DNA of 25,610 nucleotides from an uncultured Kiritimatiellota bacterium (GTDB lineage Bacteria; Verrucomicrobiota; Kiritimatiellia; RFP12; UBA1067). The notes under the pieces are model-generated. The model made no database searches and was not told the DNA's origin. It saw nothing but the letters and a program-made list of their open reading frames with translations. The translations under genes and the position numbers were made by a program. The stretch covers positions 1-25,610 of the forward strand of contig CAKTZI010000047.1 of the NCBI GenBank assembly GCA_934635385.1, written 5' to 3'. Positions 13,552 to 22,005 of this stretch are shown here, in pieces (position 1 is the stretch's first letter; every line of letters starts with the position of its first letter).

Positions 13552-13808
13552 TGTCCGTAGAGAACGAGTTCCTGGTCTATGGCATGGAGGAATACAAGGC
13601 CGCCCACGCGATGACGGGTGCGGCGGTTGCCGCGCTCTTTTCAAAGTTCGGTGTCTTCGACTACGTGCGTCGCCACTACGATGCGCTTCACACGACGGGC
13701 GGTGCGTATCTGGTCGGTGACATTGATGACTATCTAAAGGCACGTGGCGGAGGTCATTTGCCTTTGCCGAAAAAGTGGTCAAATTTTTCTGAAAGCGGTC
13801 TTGTTTGA
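13551..13808 (+). CDS. DUF3791 family small protein
   Basis: 85 residues. FLVYGMEEYKAAHAMTGAAV, ALFSKFGVFDYVRRHYDALH and TTGGAYLVGDIDDYLKARG follow the DUF3791 pattern of a helical protein with the conserved 'Y-D-x-L-H-T-x-G' turn and 'D-I-x-x-Y' end. DUF3791 genes commonly sit with DUF3990 genes. A neutralising partner role is inferred, not shown. A GGAGGAGG ribosome-binding site precedes the ATG, which overlaps the previous stop by one base. The last 18 residues are atypical and may be an added tail. The structured leader repeat begins right after the stop. Confidence 0.75.
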   Translation: MSVENEFLVYGMEEYKAAHAMTGAAVAALFSKFGVFDYVRRHYDALHTTGGAYLVGDIDDYLKARGGGHLPLPKKWSNFSESGLV

Positions 13809-13829
13809 CGCGGCGGAATTTGGTATCAT
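13801..13829 (+). promoter_or_regulatory. Promoter of leader copy 2 / GH92 cluster
   Basis: TTGTTT (13801-13806), 17-base spacer, TATCAT (13824-13829) preceded by TGG. It overlaps the end of the DUF3791 gene and precedes the ATG at 13842 by 12 bases. Confidence 0.5.
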
Positions 13830-14168
13830 ACGCACCAAATGATGGAGAAGCTGGAATTTAAGAACGTGGGGCGCAAGGCCCCTGTGAGGCGCGGCAGGAG
13901 CCGCGTAGGCGCGTTTGCGCACGGTTCCAGTACCCCCCCCCCCAGTTATTAGCCGAGGCCGTAGAGGGCCGTCAGACGTCTTCAGACGCGATGCCCATGG
14001 GCATCGCGCGCGCGCCTATTCTGCTCTGGAAGAAACAGTTTTCTTCTCCGCGCCTCCCTGCCTCCGTCTTCTCCGTGTTTAGCGAAAGCAATCGAGAGTG
14101 TGCGAGGCATTCAAAGCCTACGGCGTTTAACACGAAGGGTTTGGAGGTGCGGAGGCACGGAGAAAAGA
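13809..14168 (+). repeat. Structured leader repeat, copy 2 (ahead of the GH92 cluster)
   Basis: Diverged duplicate of 486-955. It keeps the -10 box, the peptide start, an 11-C tract (13933-13943), the 7-bp stem at 13889-13906 (one C-G pair replaced by a G-T pair), the GAGGCCG stem with one mismatch, and the 8-bp stem at 13988-14007 with a changed loop. It also keeps the 3' block (14075-14168) containing cgaaagcaatcgagag. The 3' block is flanked by imperfect inverted arms of the purine-rich repeat (about 14047-14080 and 14128-14165), giving a MITE-like outline. It lacks the extra hairpin run of copy 1. Confidence 0.75.
13842..13952 (+). CDS. Possible conserved leader peptide (36 aa)
   Basis: A short frame reading MEKLEFKNVGRKAPVRRGRS, continuing RVGAFAHG and ending in prolines from the poly-C tract, then SY and a stop. 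Copy 1 (from 519) encodes a closely similar sequence with the same start and poly-C position but no stop. Differences between copies include both silent and amino-acid changes, so coding selection is not proven; the hairpin at 13889 may explain the conservation. A real leader peptide would be strongly basic. Kept as a low-confidence gene. Confidence 0.25.
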   Translation: MEKLEFKNVGRKAPVRRGRSRVGAFAHGSSTPPPSY

Positions 14169-14170
14169 GA

Positions 14171-14210
14171 AAACATGGGGACAGGCCCCCAAACATGGGG
14201 ACAGGCCCCC
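14171..14210. repeat. Perfect tandem 20-bp repeat of the GGGGACAG family
   Basis: AAACATGGGGACAGGCCCCC occurs twice head to tail (14171-14190, 14191-14210), ending 5 bases before the ribosome-binding site of the GH92 gene. Confidence 0.85.
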
Positions 14211-14227
14211 GAAACGAGGAGCGTAAA

Positions 14228-16540
14228 GTGATTGAAATGGACAGAATAGTGCCAATAACGAGAGGTTTCTGCCGGTTGGCGGTTCTTCTGGCGGTCTTGG
14301 CCGTCGGGGCGCAGGCGGCGGAGGAGGAGGATCTCGTGCGCTGGGTCGATCCGCTCGTCGGGACGGTCGGCGAGGGCAACACGTTCCCCGGCTCGTGCCG
14401 TCCGTTCGGCCTTGTGCAGGCGAGCCCCGACACGGGCGACCGCGTGACGTGCTCCGGCTACAGGCACACGGACACGACGATCCGGGGCTTTTCGCAGACG
14501 CACCTCAACGGCACGGGCCGTCCGGCGATGGGCGACCTCTCGCTGATGCCGTTCGTTGGCGGCTTCGACGAGGCGGGCCTCGCTTCGCCGTTCCGCAAGG
14601 AGACGCAGGCCTGCGCACCCGACCATTACGCCGTCACGCTCGACAGGCACAACATCCGTGCAGAGGCGACGACGTCGCCGCGCGTCGCGTGGTGGCGGTT
14701 CACGTTCCCGAAGGGCGAGAGGCCCCGGCTTTTCGTGGACGCGGCGGCGATGCTGATGCAGCCGTTCAACATGAAGTTCGGACTGCGCATCCCCGAATCG
14801 GACTACGCGCTCGCCTCCGACCGGACCGAGATCGCGGGCGGCAGGCGGGCGCGGGGCTGGACGCCCTACCGCCTCTTCTACTCCGTGAAGTTCGACCGTC
14901 CGTGGACGTCGATCCGCCGACTGCCGTCCGACGCCTTCGACGGCGCGGGCGACCGATTCGTCGTCGAGTTCCCGGCGTCGGAAAGTCCGCTCATCGTGCA
15001 GGTCGCGCTCTCCACCGTGTCGGCGGACGGCGCGCGGAAGAACCGTGCGGCCGAGACGGCGGGGCAGACGTTCGAGACCGTGCGCGCGGCGAACCGCGCG
15101 GCGTGGAACGCGCTCCTGTCGCGGGCGCAGCTCGTGAAGGGGACGGACGACCAGAAGAGGAGCTGGTACACGGCGCTCTACCGCCTCTGCATCCAGCCGA
15201 ACGACCAGACGGACGTCGACGGCAAGTACCGCACGGCGGACGACCGCGTGGAGACGGCGGCGCGCGGGCACTGCTCGACCCTCTCGCTCTGGGACACGTT
15301 CCGCGCGGCGCATCCGCTCTACACGCTTCTCGTCCCCGAGCGCGTGCCGGGGTTCGTCGACTCGCTGCTCTCCTTCGGCCGCCACCACGGCCACCTGCCG
15401 ATGTGGACGATGTGGGCGGACGACGGGCACGACATGATCGGCGTCCATTCGATCCCCGTCATCGCCGACGCCTACGCGAAGGGCTTCCGCGACTTCGACG
15501 CGGACGCGGCGCTCGGCCTCATGGTGAAGTCGATGGTCGCCACGGACGGCGAGAACCCGAAGAACTGCTGGAACGCCTACTGGGAGAACGGCTACATCCC
15601 GTACCGTCCCGGCGAGTTCGACACGGACCTCGCGCCCGGCGGCTCCGTCTCGCGCACGCTCGAGCTCGCCTACGACTGGTGGTGCATTGCGGACTTCGCG
15701 GCGCGGATCGGGAACGCGAAGACGGCGGCCGAGGCGCGCAAGTATGCCGGGTACTGGCGCAACGTCTTCGACGAGAAGACGGGGTTCGCGCGCGCCCGCG
15801 CCCCGAAGACGGCGGGCGGCGGCTGGCGCGAGCCGTTCGACCCGCGCGCGTTCCGCATCCCCGGCGAGTTCTGGAACGACTACACCGAGGCGAATGCCTG
15901 GATCTACACGTGGCACGTCTTCCAGGACCCCTTCGGCCTCGCCGAGGCGATGGGCGGGCGCGAGAGGGCGCTCGCGAAGCTGGAGGCGTTCTTCGCGACG
16001 CCGCCGCTGCGGGCGACGGACTCGGCGAACAACGACGAGGGCGGCGCGGACGCGGACGGCCGCGTCAGGGGCGGGCAGATTGGCCAGTACTGGCACGGCA
16101 ACGAGCCGAGCCACCACGTCGCCTACTTTCCGGCGGTGCTGGGCGACTCGGCCCGGACGGCGGAGCTCGTGCGGACGATCTGCCGCGACGCCTACCTGCC
16201 GCGCCCGGACGGGCTCTGCGGCAACGACGACTGCGGGCAGATGAGCGCGTGGTACCTGTTCTCCATGATGGGCCTCTACCCGTTCAACCCGTGCGGCGGC
16301 GTGTACGTCCTTGGCGCACCGCAGGCGGAGGAGATGCGGCTCGCGCTGGCGGATGGAAAGGCGTTGACGATCCGCGCGGAGGGGCTTTCGGAGAAGGCGA
16401 AGTACGTGAGGCGCGTCACGCTCAACGGCCGCCGCGTCACGTCCCGTTCGCTTTCGCACGCGGAACTTCTGGAGGGCGGCGAGCTGGTCTTCGAGATGGC
16501 GGACGCGCCGTGCGATTTCGCAAAGGAGGAAGAAAAATGA
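14228..16540 (+). CDS. Secreted GH92 alpha-mannosidase
   Basis: 770 residues, the normal size for GH92, a calcium-dependent inverting exo-alpha-mannosidase family. The N-terminal DLVRWVDPLVGTVGEGNTFP, SGYRHTDTTIRGFSQTHLNG, the HGNEPSHH loop (E626, expected acid) and GNDDCGQMSAWYLFSMMGLYP (D667/D668 region, expected base) are family signatures. A signal peptide (LAVLLAVLAVGAQA) follows a short n-region. I chose GTG 14228 because GAGGAG at 14216-14221 is 6 bases upstream; ATG 14237 is too far from that site. It would trim mannose from N-glycans or mannans in the periplasm or at the surface. The stop overlaps the next start, so translation is coupled. Codons are extremely GC-rich. Confidence 0.93.
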   Translation: MIEMDRIVPITRGFCRLAVLLAVLAVGAQAAEEEDLVRWVDPLVGTVGEGNTFPGSCRPFGLVQASPDTGDRVTCSGYRHTDTTIRGFSQTHLNGTGRPAMGDLSLMPFVGGFDEAGLASPFRKETQACAPDHYAVTLDRHNIRAEATTSPRVAWWRFTFPKGERPRLFVDAAAMLMQPFNMKFGLRIPESDYALASDRTEIAGGRRARGWTPYRLFYSVKFDRPWTSIRRLPSDAFDGAGDRFVVEFPASESPLIVQVALSTVSADGARKNRAAETAGQTFETVRAANRAAWNALLSRAQLVKGTDDQKRSWYTALYRLCIQPNDQTDVDGKYRTADDRVETAARGHCSTLSLWDTFRAAHPLYTLLVPERVPGFVDSLLSFGRHHGHLPMWTMWADDGHDMIGVHSIPVIADAYAKGFRDFDADAALGLMVKSMVATDGENPKNCWNAYWENGYIPYRPGEFDTDLAPGGSVSRTLELAYDWWCIADFAARIGNAKTAAEARKYAGYWRNVFDEKTGFARARAPKTAGGGWREPFDPRAFRIPGEFWNDYTEANAWIYTWHVFQDPFGLAEAMGGRERALAKLEAFFATPPLRATDSANNDEGGADADGRVRGGQIGQYWHGNEPSHHVAYFPAVLGDSARTAELVRTICRDAYLPRPDGLCGNDDCGQMSAWYLFSMMGLYPFNPCGGVYVLGAPQAEEMRLALADGKALTIRAEGLSEKAKYVRRVTLNGRRVTSRSLSHAELLEGGELVFEMADAPCDFAKEEEK

Positions 16541-18438
16541 ACAAACTTGTTTTTGCGGCGGGTGCCGCGATGGGGATGGTCTTCGGCGGAAAAGCCGAGA
16601 TTGGCGAGGTGCGGCTTAAGGGGCTCTTGGGGACACGCCTTGACGAGATGGTTGAGCGACATGTCGGCGGAACGGATGTTGCCTATCTTACGGCGCCGTT
16701 TGAGGAGAAGACGGAGCGCAACGGCGGATGGCAAACGGAATTCTGGGGCAAGTACATGCATGCGGCGGTGCCAAGTGCGCTTTATGCGTCTTCGCCAAAG
16801 CTGATCGCCGCTGTTGAGCTGGGCGTTTCGCGCATTCTGGACAGTCAGGAGGCGGACGGCTACATCGGGAACTATCCGAAAGAATTGCGCTGCGGCGAAG
16901 GTTGGGATGTCTGGGGAATGAAGTATACGCTGCTGGGCTTGCTTCACTACTATCGAGGCTGTGCATCCGGCAAAATCAAGGAATGGCGGCAGGGGGACGC
17001 CGCCCTTGCGGCCGCGAGGAGGCTGTGCGACTTCATCATTGGCGAAATCGGCCCTCATGGCCGACGGGGACAGGCACTTTGGCAGACGGGCAACTGGACG
17101 GGGTATGCAAGTTCCTCCATTCTGGAACCCGTTGTGATGCTCTACCGCCTGACGGGCGACGAAAGGTATTTTGACTTTGCGTCTTACATTGTGCACGGCA
17201 TGTCGGCGCCCGAAAAGGGGCCGCGGCTGATTGACTTTGCGCTCAAGGGCGTGTCCGTTTCGGATCGCAACGATCCCGATTATGACACAAACACCCCGTG
17301 GAGTTATGTCAGGAAGAGCTGCATCCGCAGCAAGGCGTATGAAATGATGAGCTGTTATCAGGGGATTCTGGACTATGTGCAGGTTCTCTTCGACAAGGAG
17401 GGGAAGGACAGCGCGGGCGCGAAAGAACTGCTTACCGCCGCGACCCTGACAGTTGAAGACATTCTGCGCGAAGAGATCAACCTGGCCGGAGGCTGCGCAA
17501 GCTGCGAGCAGTGGTTTCACGGCGCGCGCAAACAGCCTTTTGCCTATCGGTCACTGCAGGAAACCTGCACGACCGTCACGTGGATGCGCCTTTGCGAGAC
17601 AATGCTCAGCATGACGGGTGAGGCAAAATGGGCGGATTGCATCGAACGGTCGTTTTACAACGCCTATCTTGCTTCGTTGAAGTCCGACAACTCCGAATTC
17701 GCAGGGTACACGCCGCTTTCGGGATACCGTTATCATGGACAGAACCAGTGTCACATGCTGACGGACTGCTGCAATGCGAACGGCCCTCGCGGTTATCTGT
17801 GTTTCCTGCGCACATTCTACAATGTGGAGGGCGGTGTCGCAACCTTCAACTTCTATGCGACGGCCAAGGTCAAGGGCTTTGACATGTACTCGCTTTATCC
17901 GCGACAGAATGGCGCGCGCGTCGTCAGCCATCTGCAGGGAGACTTGACCTTGCGTCTGCGCATTCCGGGATGGAGTTCCAACACCGTCGTGAAGGTCAAC
18001 GGCCGTGCGTGTTCAGGCGTTGGCGCGGGAAGCTATTTCAGCATAAGCCGAAAATGGGAACTGGGCGATGTCGTGGAAATCGCGTTTGACATGCCGGTTG
18101 TCGCGCATGTGCAGGCCGACCATGTCGCGTTTACGCGGGGTCCTGTGCTTTTGGCGCGCGACAGCCGTTTTGGGGACGGCGACTTGATGGAACCCTTGCG
18201 GCAGGACGCCTTTCAAGAAGGCCAGACGGTTCCCGCGTTTTCTCCGGTGCGGACGCCGACCGATGATTTCTGGATGGCCTGGTCCGCCACGCTGCCTTTC
18301 AGCTCCCATGACGAGAACCCGGAAGCGGCAAATCCCGCAACTGTGTTCTTTTGCGATTTCGCCTCGGCTGGCAACAGGTGGCGGCGCGGCAATTACTATC
18401 GCACATGGTTTCCGCTTGCGCGTGGCCCGTGGGACTGA
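16537..18438 (+). CDS. GH127-type (DUF1680) secreted glycoside hydrolase
   Basis: 633 residues with a signal peptide ending near GGKA. A DUF1680/GH127 (alpha/alpha)6 barrel covers about 40-480, with WQTEFWGKYMHA, DGYIGNYP, WDVWGMKYTLLGLLHYY and a C-terminal beta-sandwich (RLRIPGWSSNTVVKVNG). The zinc/cysteine site of GH127 beta-L-arabinofuranosidases is retained: LQETC gives E342 and C344, and DCCNANG gives C411 and C412, with C412 or its neighbour acting as nucleophile by analogy with HypBA1. Arabinofuranosidase activity is likely, though GH127 relatives act on other sugars. ATG overlaps the GH92 stop (ATGA) behind a strong AAAGGAGGAAG site. Codon use is less GC-rich than in GH92, so the pair may have different histories. 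Confidence 0.85.
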   Translation: MNKLVFAAGAAMGMVFGGKAEIGEVRLKGLLGTRLDEMVERHVGGTDVAYLTAPFEEKTERNGGWQTEFWGKYMHAAVPSALYASSPKLIAAVELGVSRILDSQEADGYIGNYPKELRCGEGWDVWGMKYTLLGLLHYYRGCASGKIKEWRQGDAALAAARRLCDFIIGEIGPHGRRGQALWQTGNWTGYASSSILEPVVMLYRLTGDERYFDFASYIVHGMSAPEKGPRLIDFALKGVSVSDRNDPDYDTNTPWSYVRKSCIRSKAYEMMSCYQGILDYVQVLFDKEGKDSAGAKELLTAATLTVEDILREEINLAGGCASCEQWFHGARKQPFAYRSLQETCTTVTWMRLCETMLSMTGEAKWADCIERSFYNAYLASLKSDNSEFAGYTPLSGYRYHGQNQCHMLTDCCNANGPRGYLCFLRTFYNVEGGVATFNFYATAKVKGFDMYSLYPRQNGARVVSHLQGDLTLRLRIPGWSSNTVVKVNGRACSGVGAGSYFSISRKWELGDVVEIAFDMPVVAHVQADHVAFTRGPVLLARDSRFGDGDLMEPLRQDAFQEGQTVPAFSPVRTPTDDFWMAWSATLPFSSHDENPEAANPATVFFCDFASAGNRWRRGNYYRTWFPLARGPWD

Positions 18439-18501
18439 CGCGCAGACGGAATTTGACGGACATATCCTACACAAAACAACAATGCAAGAGGAGAAAAAGA
18501 A

Positions 18502-21500
18502 ATGAAAAGAATACTGTTCAGCCTGTTGGCTGCGATAGGAGCCGGATGCGCGGGCTGCTGTCGAGGTCCTGCGGAACCGCATGGGGAAACGAAGTCTTTT
18601 TCCGCCGCCTGGCGGGGATTGGGCGACATAAAGGTGACGTGCCGCGAGACGGCGGACGGAAGCGAAACGACTTTCGTGTGCGCCTCTCCCGAAAAGGCGC
18701 GGGTTCTCGCCTCCAAGCGCAAGGGCGACCTGCTCGGCTACGGCAATCTCGTCGAGTATCCGGGCGACCGCCTGCACCTCGCCGGCACGGGGACCTGGAC
18801 GTTGGAAGTGAAGGGGAATGCGCTTGTCGAGACCTTTGAGAAGGGCGGTCTCGCGCCGGAACGGAAGGGGAAATCCGTCATTTCGACCGCCGATCATCCG
18901 CGCTGGATGGACGGGTTCGACGCCTACGGCGCGGCGTTGTGGGACATCGGCGGCGGAAAGATGTTCGATCTGCCCGGCGATTTCGACTGGCTGCAGGGCC
19001 TGAATCTCGCGATGTGCGGATTGAAGCCTTCCCTGAACCGGCTGCAGGCGCCGGGGGAGTACGACGACAGCATCCTCAACTGGCGTAAGGCGGTCGCAGG
19101 GAAATACGATTTCGCCTACCGGCAGCTGATGTTCCCGCGCGAGCCGATTTCGTGGGTCTGGAATCTCCGGCCGCTTCCCTATGTCGAGCCGGCGGAGGAC
19201 TTCGTCCTCATGCCGTATTTCGTCAATCTGGGATCGATGACCCACGGACAGCGGCTGTATACGCCGGGTTTGCCGCTCGAAGACTACGTCCATGGCTGCT
19301 ACTACAGTCTTGCCAAGGAATACGGAGCAGACGACTCTCGCCTTGTCGGCTGGCATGCCGGCGACGAACTGGCGCAGCCGACGATCCATAGCCTGATGGC
19401 CGTTGCGCGTACGCCAAGCGTCGTGGCCGCCTGGAAAAAGGCGCATCCGGACGGGGGCGCGGTGCCGAATGCCAAGGACTTCCTCGGTTGGAATCCGAAG
19501 ACGGATCTCGATCTGCGCGGCGGCTGGGAGATGAAGACCGTCGAGGGGAAGTGGACACCCATGAAGTGGAACGATCCGATGCTGTCGCTTTCGCATTACT
19601 GGACTTATCACGGCGATTTCCGCGACTTGGGCAACATGCCCACGAATCGCGCGACCTGGCTCAGGCGCACGTTCAGGATCGACGGCGACAAGGCCAGCTG
19701 CCGCTACCTGCACATGGCGCGCAACACGCAGCGCCGCCCCAGTGCGGGTCCCGTCAGGCTTGTCTTGCCGCTGCGCGTCAACGGCGTTGAGGCGCAGATG
19801 ACCGACTGCCGCTTCTCGGACTGCTGGGATGTCGGAAGCCTGCTGCAGGAAGGCGAGAACGTGATCGAGATCAACACGTGGGGGCAGTGCATACCCGGCT
19901 ACGTGTTCCTGAACAGTACCCGTGCGGTCAATTATCCGAATTTCACAAGGGAACTGAACCGGCGCTGGGCGGACGCGCTTGATTTCACGGCGAAGCTGTG
20001 GATGGAGAAGCTCGAGGGCGACCTGCGGGCGTTCCGCGCGGGCGATCCGGTGCGTCCGCTGAAGTGCATGGCCCCCCGGTCGCTGTTGGATCTGGCGCTT
20101 CCCCTGTTCAGGAAGTACGGCGCCTACGTGCATGATACGGGGCTCGCCGGCGTATGCTGGGCGCCGATGACGGGCGCCGGCGTTTCGCGCAGCCACGGGC
20201 TGCCGTTCAGCTGCGAACAGGGTGGCCCGCCTTTGACGTACGGTCGTGACGGCGCGCTGGATCTGCGGCGGACGGTGACGCTTTACCTGAATTACGCGAA
20301 CGCGGCGGCCGATCTGGTGTTCAGCATCCAGCATTACCGCAGCGTCCCCGCCGTAAAGGAGTGGATTGAACAGAATCTCGCGCTGGTAAAGACGATCGGC
20401 AAACTCTACATCCCTGAGCCGCAGGTCGCCGTCCTGCGCACGTCGCGCCAGGACCGGCTGGACCTCGACCAGCATTGGAACTATGACATCGCGCGCGGGC
20501 CGCTGCAGAGCCTCGGCCGGAACTTCGACTATCTTGAAGCCTGCGATTTCGCGGATCCCGGGCTTCTCGACCGCTACCCGGTGATTTTCGACGCGGGCAC
20601 GCTTGTCATGGAGCAGACGGAAGCGGAAGCCCTGCGCGATTACGTCGCGCGCGGCGGCACGTTCGTCGCGCAGCACCACACGGGCATCCACACGCTGGAC
20701 GAACAGAATGCCAATCTGCTCGTGAAGGCGATGGAAGACCTGCCGGCGGAGGCGAAGGGACGGTTCATTCGCCTCGCGGCGCGCCAGTGGAACGACACGA
20801 AGGTGCTGGGCGGGATACTGGACAGGCTCGGCATTCCGCGCGAGAGCAAGTCCAACGTCTGGGGCACGCGCATGGCGTCCAAGAACGGCGTCTACGACGT
20901 CTACCTTTCGTCCCACGTGGACGCGCCGCACATGAAGAACGGCACCAACACGCTGGCCGTCTCGGCGGCGTTTGCCCGCGCGGCGCGTCCGTCAGCCGTC
21001 TGGGACTTCGGCGCGAAGGACTGTCACAAGGTCGATTTCGCCTGGGCGGACGGCTGGCTTCAGGTGCCCGATGCGGAATTCCAGCCTTACGAGACGCGTG
21101 TCTACGCCGCGCCTTCGGCGACGCCCGGACTCGCCGGCGTCAGGTGGATCCGCGAGCAGACGCGCCTGTGGCCGCCGCTTGCCGCGGCCGAGGCGCCGAC
21201 GGCGGTCGCGGCCGACCCGGACTACATGAGCCTTAACGGCGGCTGGACGGTCGAGGCGAATGGCGAAACCCGCCCGGTCGACAAGCCGAAAACCCATGTT
21301 GAACTGGGTCTGCCGCGCGATGCGTCCGTCGTCTACCGCAAGACTGTGCAGTTGCCGCCCGGCTGGCGCGGACGGAACGTCCAGTTCGTCTTCGACGCGG
21401 AGGGCTGGTTCTGGGGGATCGCGCCCAAGGCCAAGCTGACCGTGCGGGGGAAGGATGTTTCGTTCTCCGCCGTTTTCGGGGTGGATGTCGTGGCGACGAA

Positions 21501-21990
21501 GGAGCATGAGTTTGTCTCAAACGACGGCCGGTTTGAAATCGAACTGCAGATCGACGGGACTGTCCCCGCACCGAAGATGCCTTCTGGCGTGACGGGCGAG
21601 TTTTTCCTTCGCCGGCTGCCGAAGGCCGATGAGGTCGTCCCGATTACGGAAGCGTATGCCTGCACGGATTACGGCGTGCGCAGAGGCGTCAAGCCGGGCG
21701 AGAAAGTGCCGCATCGGTTCTTCGAGCTGCGCTTCCCGACGCCTTGCAGGGACGGACGCCTCTGGCTCAAGACGGGCAGACCGATTCAGGGGATCTTTCT
21801 GAACGGTCGTGCCGTCGAGACGCGCAACGCCTGGATGAAATGCCTGGACATCACCAATCTTGTCCGCCGCGACGGCGAAACCAACGTCCTCTATTGGTCT
21901 CCGGAGGTCGGGATCAATCACGGCGTGCCGCAGAAACCCGTGAACGATGCGTTCGCCGGCGCCGCGCTCTGGATTTCAAATTCGAAATAG
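18502..21990 (+). CDS. Large secreted protein with GH-A-like and GATase-like domains
   Basis: 1162 residues. The N-terminus MKRILFSLLAAIGAGCAGCC is a signal sequence with cysteines (C16, C19, C20) at lipoprotein-like positions, though the -3 residue is unusual. Residues about 130-350 could form part of a barrel (GWHAGDELAQPT, D288 and E289). About 365-465 is a jelly-roll (THDG-like WLRRTFRIDGD, NGVEAQMTDC). About 630-760 resembles the GATase-like domain of GH42 enzymes (PVIFDAGTLVMEQTEAEALR, YVARGGTFVAQHHTG). The C-terminal part (SLNGGWTVEANG, VVYRKTVQLPPGWRG) is a GH2-like sugar-binding sandwich. I cannot name the GH family; a beta-galactosidase-like exo-enzyme is a reasonable guess. It follows GH127 by 63 bases with AGAGGAG upstream of the ATG. 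Confidence 0.65.
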   Translation: MKRILFSLLAAIGAGCAGCCRGPAEPHGETKSFSAAWRGLGDIKVTCRETADGSETTFVCASPEKARVLASKRKGDLLGYGNLVEYPGDRLHLAGTGTWTLEVKGNALVETFEKGGLAPERKGKSVISTADHPRWMDGFDAYGAALWDIGGGKMFDLPGDFDWLQGLNLAMCGLKPSLNRLQAPGEYDDSILNWRKAVAGKYDFAYRQLMFPREPISWVWNLRPLPYVEPAEDFVLMPYFVNLGSMTHGQRLYTPGLPLEDYVHGCYYSLAKEYGADDSRLVGWHAGDELAQPTIHSLMAVARTPSVVAAWKKAHPDGGAVPNAKDFLGWNPKTDLDLRGGWEMKTVEGKWTPMKWNDPMLSLSHYWTYHGDFRDLGNMPTNRATWLRRTFRIDGDKASCRYLHMARNTQRRPSAGPVRLVLPLRVNGVEAQMTDCRFSDCWDVGSLLQEGENVIEINTWGQCIPGYVFLNSTRAVNYPNFTRELNRRWADALDFTAKLWMEKLEGDLRAFRAGDPVRPLKCMAPRSLLDLALPLFRKYGAYVHDTGLAGVCWAPMTGAGVSRSHGLPFSCEQGGPPLTYGRDGALDLRRTVTLYLNYANAAADLVFSIQHYRSVPAVKEWIEQNLALVKTIGKLYIPEPQVAVLRTSRQDRLDLDQHWNYDIARGPLQSLGRNFDYLEACDFADPGLLDRYPVIFDAGTLVMEQTEAEALRDYVARGGTFVAQHHTGIHTLDEQNANLLVKAMEDLPAEAKGRFIRLAARQWNDTKVLGGILDRLGIPRESKSNVWGTRMASKNGVYDVYLSSHVDAPHMKNGTNTLAVSAAFARAARPSAVWDFGAKDCHKVDFAWADGWLQVPDAEFQPYETRVYAAPSATPGLAGVRWIREQTRLWPPLAAAEAPTAVAADPDYMSLNGGWTVEANGETRPVDKPKTHVELGLPRDASVVYRKTVQLPPGWRGRNVQFVFDAEGWFWGIAPKAKLTVRGKDVSFSAVFGVDVVATKEHEFVSNDGRFEIELQIDGTVPAPKMPSGVTGEFFLRRLPKADEVVPITEAYACTDYGVRRGVKPGEKVPHRFFELRFPTPCRDGRLWLKTGRPIQGIFLNGRAVETRNAWMKCLDITNLVRRDGETNVLYWSPEVGINHGVPQKPVNDAFAGAALWISNSK

Positions 21991-22005
21991 TCAAGGAGTA
22001 AACAA

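Noticed and set aside
13991..14227. Earlier start for GH92 at 13991
   Set aside because: The extra codons come from leader copy 2 and the tandem GGGGACAG repeat. The signal peptide and ribosome-binding site support 14228.
14395..16536. N-terminal extension of the GH127 gene back to 14395
   Set aside because: It lies wholly inside the GH92 gene in another frame. The strong ribosome-binding site and signal peptide fix the start at 16537.
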